Positions 62,480-64,000 of a stretch of DNA of 64,000 bases are shown here, piece by piece; the stretch's first letter is position 1; each line of letters opens with the position of its first letter. Under the pieces are notes generated by a model that made no database searches, was not told the origin of the DNA, and saw nothing but the letters and a program-made list of their open reading frames with translations. This DNA is from Solimonas sp041659605 (GTDB lineage Bacteria > Pseudomonadota > Gammaproteobacteria > Nevskiales > Nevskiaceae). Made by a program: the position numbers and the translations under genes. Location: positions 1-64,000 of the forward strand of contig JBAZXW010000012.1 of NCBI GenBank assembly GCA_041659605.1. Direction: 5' to 3'.

Positions 62480-63777
62480 TTCTCGCTGCCGTAGTCGCCG
62501 CGATGCTGGGAGCGTGCGCAAGCAATTCCCAACTACCGGTGTCCGCGGGCGTTGGACCCAATCCGACCCTCCCGCCGCCCGACAAGGAGTTGATCCCCAG
62601 AGTGTACGTTGCAGAGGGCGTGGGCTGGCCTGCGGGGATGACGCCCGTCGCCGCTCCGGGCATGCAAGTGAACGCGTTTGCCCATGGCTTGGTCCATCCG
62701 CGCTGGCTGCACGTTCTGCCCAACGGCGACGTTCTGGTCGCCGAAACCAATGCCCCGCCGAGGCCCGCGGAAGGCAAGGGCATCAAAGCCTGGTTCATGA
62801 AGCTGTTCATGAAGAAGGCCGGCGCCGGCGGGCCAAGCGCAAATCGCATTACCCTGTTGCGGGATGCCGACGGTGACGGCGTTGCCGATGTGCAAGTGCC
62901 GTTTATCGAAGGGCTGAACTCGCCGTTCGGGATGGCCTTGGTCAACGGCGATTTCTATGTAGCGAACAGCGACGCAATCATGCGGTTCCCCTACGTGAAG
63001 GGACAGGATCGCATCACCACGCCCGGCATCAAGCTGCTTGATTTGCCGGCCGGTCCGCATAACCACCACTGGACCAAGAGCCTCATCGCCAGTTCCGACG
63101 GCAGCAAGCTCTACGCGACCATCGGCTCCAACAGCAATGTGGGTGACAACGGCATGCAGTGGGAGGAAAGCCGCGCGGCGATCTGGGAGATTGATCGCGC
63201 GACCGGAAGCCATCGCACTCTCGCTTCCGGAATCCGCAACCCCAACGGCATGGCGTGGGAACCGCGTACCGGTGCCTTGTGGGTCGTGGTCAATGAACGC
63301 GACGAAATCGGCGGCGACCTGGTGCCGGACTACATGACCGCGGTGCGCGACGGTGCATTTTACGGCTGGCCCTACAGTTACTACGGCCAGCACGTTGACG
63401 AGCGGCCGCAGCCGTCGCGGCCTGACCTGGTGGCCCGCGCGATCGTCCCGGACTACGCGCTCGGCTCGCACACCGCTTCGTTGGGCTTGGTGTATTCCGA
63501 CGGCGAGTCTCACCTGCAGCAGTTCGGGAGCGGAATGCTTATCGGCCAGCATGGCTCCTGGAATCGCAAGCCGCGCAGCGGATATAAAGTCATCTTCGTG
63601 CCGTTCCAGGACGGCAGGCCAGCGGGCGATCCGATCGATGTGCTGACAGGATTTCTGGATGACGCCAAGGACATCGCCCATGGAAGGCCGGTGGGTGTTG
63701 TCATTGACAGGCAAGGGGCGTTGCTCGTCGCTGATGATGTGGGAAACACGGTCTGGCGCGTGACGCGGTTACGTTGA
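62461..63777 (+). CDS. L-sorbosone dehydrogenase-like PQQ-type lipoprotein
   Basis: The 438-residue protein has a lipoprotein signal (AAVVAAMLGACAS) and a six-bladed propeller of the glucose/sorbosone dehydrogenase family: LVHPRWLHVLPNGDVLVAETN, FGMALVNGDFYVANSDAIMRF, HHWTKSLIASSDGSKLYATIGSN, GIRNPNGMAWEPRTGALWVVVNERDE and ADDVGNTVWRVT. These oxidise sugars with pyrroloquinoline quinone in the periplasm. No pqq genes lie in the window. It starts with GTG in an overlap with the gene upstream. Confidence 0.9.
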   Translation: MLGRHLILAAVVAAMLGACASNSQLPVSAGVGPNPTLPPPDKELIPRVYVAEGVGWPAGMTPVAAPGMQVNAFAHGLVHPRWLHVLPNGDVLVAETNAPPRPAEGKGIKAWFMKLFMKKAGAGGPSANRITLLRDADGDGVADVQVPFIEGLNSPFGMALVNGDFYVANSDAIMRFPYVKGQDRITTPGIKLLDLPAGPHNHHWTKSLIASSDGSKLYATIGSNSNVGDNGMQWEESRAAIWEIDRATGSHRTLASGIRNPNGMAWEPRTGALWVVVNERDEIGGDLVPDYMTAVRDGAFYGWPYSYYGQHVDERPQPSRPDLVARAIVPDYALGSHTASLGLVYSDGESHLQQFGSGMLIGQHGSWNRKPRSGYKVIFVPFQDGRPAGDPIDVLTGFLDDAKDIAHGRPVGVVIDRQGALLVADDVGNTVWRVTRLR

Positions 63778-63871
63778 ACGACTGCTTACGGGAAAGTCCA
63801 GAACGACCTGCGGCGGGCCGCCCATGGCCGGGGAGAGTCGCTCGCCGCGCTGCGCTGACCGGCAGCCTTCA

Positions 63872-64000
63872 TCAGCGGTGCTCCGATCCGATGCGGCGAC
63901 GCGCCGCATTCAGCAGTGCTTTCGAATAGAGCACGTGGAAACCGGTCAGCCATCGGAACGTGCGTCGGTTCATCGCAGTTTTGGTGACGGCCGATCCGAA
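63872..64000 (-). CDS. Possible C-terminal end of a gene running off the window
   Basis: A minus-strand frame open to the window edge ends AMNRRTFRWLTGFHVLYSKA then LLNAARRRIGSEHR before a TGA. The amphipathic look is protein-like, but with 42 residues no family can be named. Confidence 0.35.
   Translation of the reverse strand, partial: FGSAVTKTAMNRRTFRWLTGFHVLYSKALLNAARRRIGSEHR

Overview
This window is high-GC, gene-dense bacterial chromosome. The gene set fits a Gammaproteobacterium, probably of the Xanthomonadales/Nevskiales (Solimonadaceae-like) neighbourhood: PlsB-type glycerol-3-phosphate acyltransferase, FadE-type acyl-CoA dehydrogenase, DUF1329 outer-membrane-associated protein, YdbH/YdbL pair, OmpA proteins with thrombospondin-3 repeats, an ACE-like M2 peptidase and a POT peptide symporter. 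The placement is an inference from gene content; no rRNA, tRNA, CRISPR array, prophage or intact insertion sequence was seen.

Layout. 1-6 kb: a cut-off family 2 glycosyltransferase overlapping a FecR/SPOR protein, a RimK-like ATP-grasp ligase overlapping a GNAT acetyltransferase, DUF1329, and an FKBP lipoprotein. 6-13 kb: plsB, DUF4112, a peptide symporter and an M2 dipeptidase lipoprotein. 13-15 kb: a RocR-like REC-EAL phosphodiesterase, then a scar where the 3' ends of an AraC regulator and a peroxiredoxin are joined. 15-19.6 kb: an exported methyltransferase, a pstSCAB-like operon and an nrtS gene, mostly with start/stop overlaps. 19.5-25.6 kb (minus strand): an Lnt-like acyltransferase, a Calx-beta secreted protein, a receiver-only protein, a 7TM-DISM histidine kinase and a LuxR-type response regulator. 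25.8-27.6 kb: a CDF metal exporter and a GDT1-family protein behind a manganese (yybP-ykoY) riboswitch. 27.7-29.1 kb: a VOC protein, an ArsR remnant overlapping an AHSA1/SRPBCC gene, and a transposase remnant.

29-41.6 kb is mostly envelope and secretion: YdbL/YdbH, a patatin phospholipase with a cyclic-nucleotide-binding-like domain, two tandem OmpA paralogues sharing the same upstream promoter-like motif, a secreted prolyl oligopeptidase, and a large secreted Calx-beta protein bounded by a 56-bp perfect direct repeat. 41.7-52.6 kb is a fatty-acyl beta-oxidation district: TetR regulator and FadE, then fadB-like and thiolase genes divergent from two acyl-CoA dehydrogenases; the divergent promoter region holds a mirror-image pair of 19-bp sites that look like operators. 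52.6-57 kb holds small accessory genes (DUF1905, SnoaL-like, AraC) and an alpha/beta-hydrolase fused to a class III adenylate cyclase. 57-64 kb is a run of general stress or membrane genes: YheT-like hydrolase, AI-2E family permease, small membrane proteins, a Crp/Fnr regulator, DUF3309 and a sorbosone-dehydrogenase-like lipoprotein.

No whole system can be called new from sequence alone. The points most worth checking are the riboswitch-led CDF/GDT1 pair, the mirrored sites between the two beta-oxidation operons, nrtS coupled to a pst-like operon, the hydrolase-cyclase fusion, the receiver-only gene bounded by a duplicated palindrome, and the repeat-bounded Calx-beta gene.
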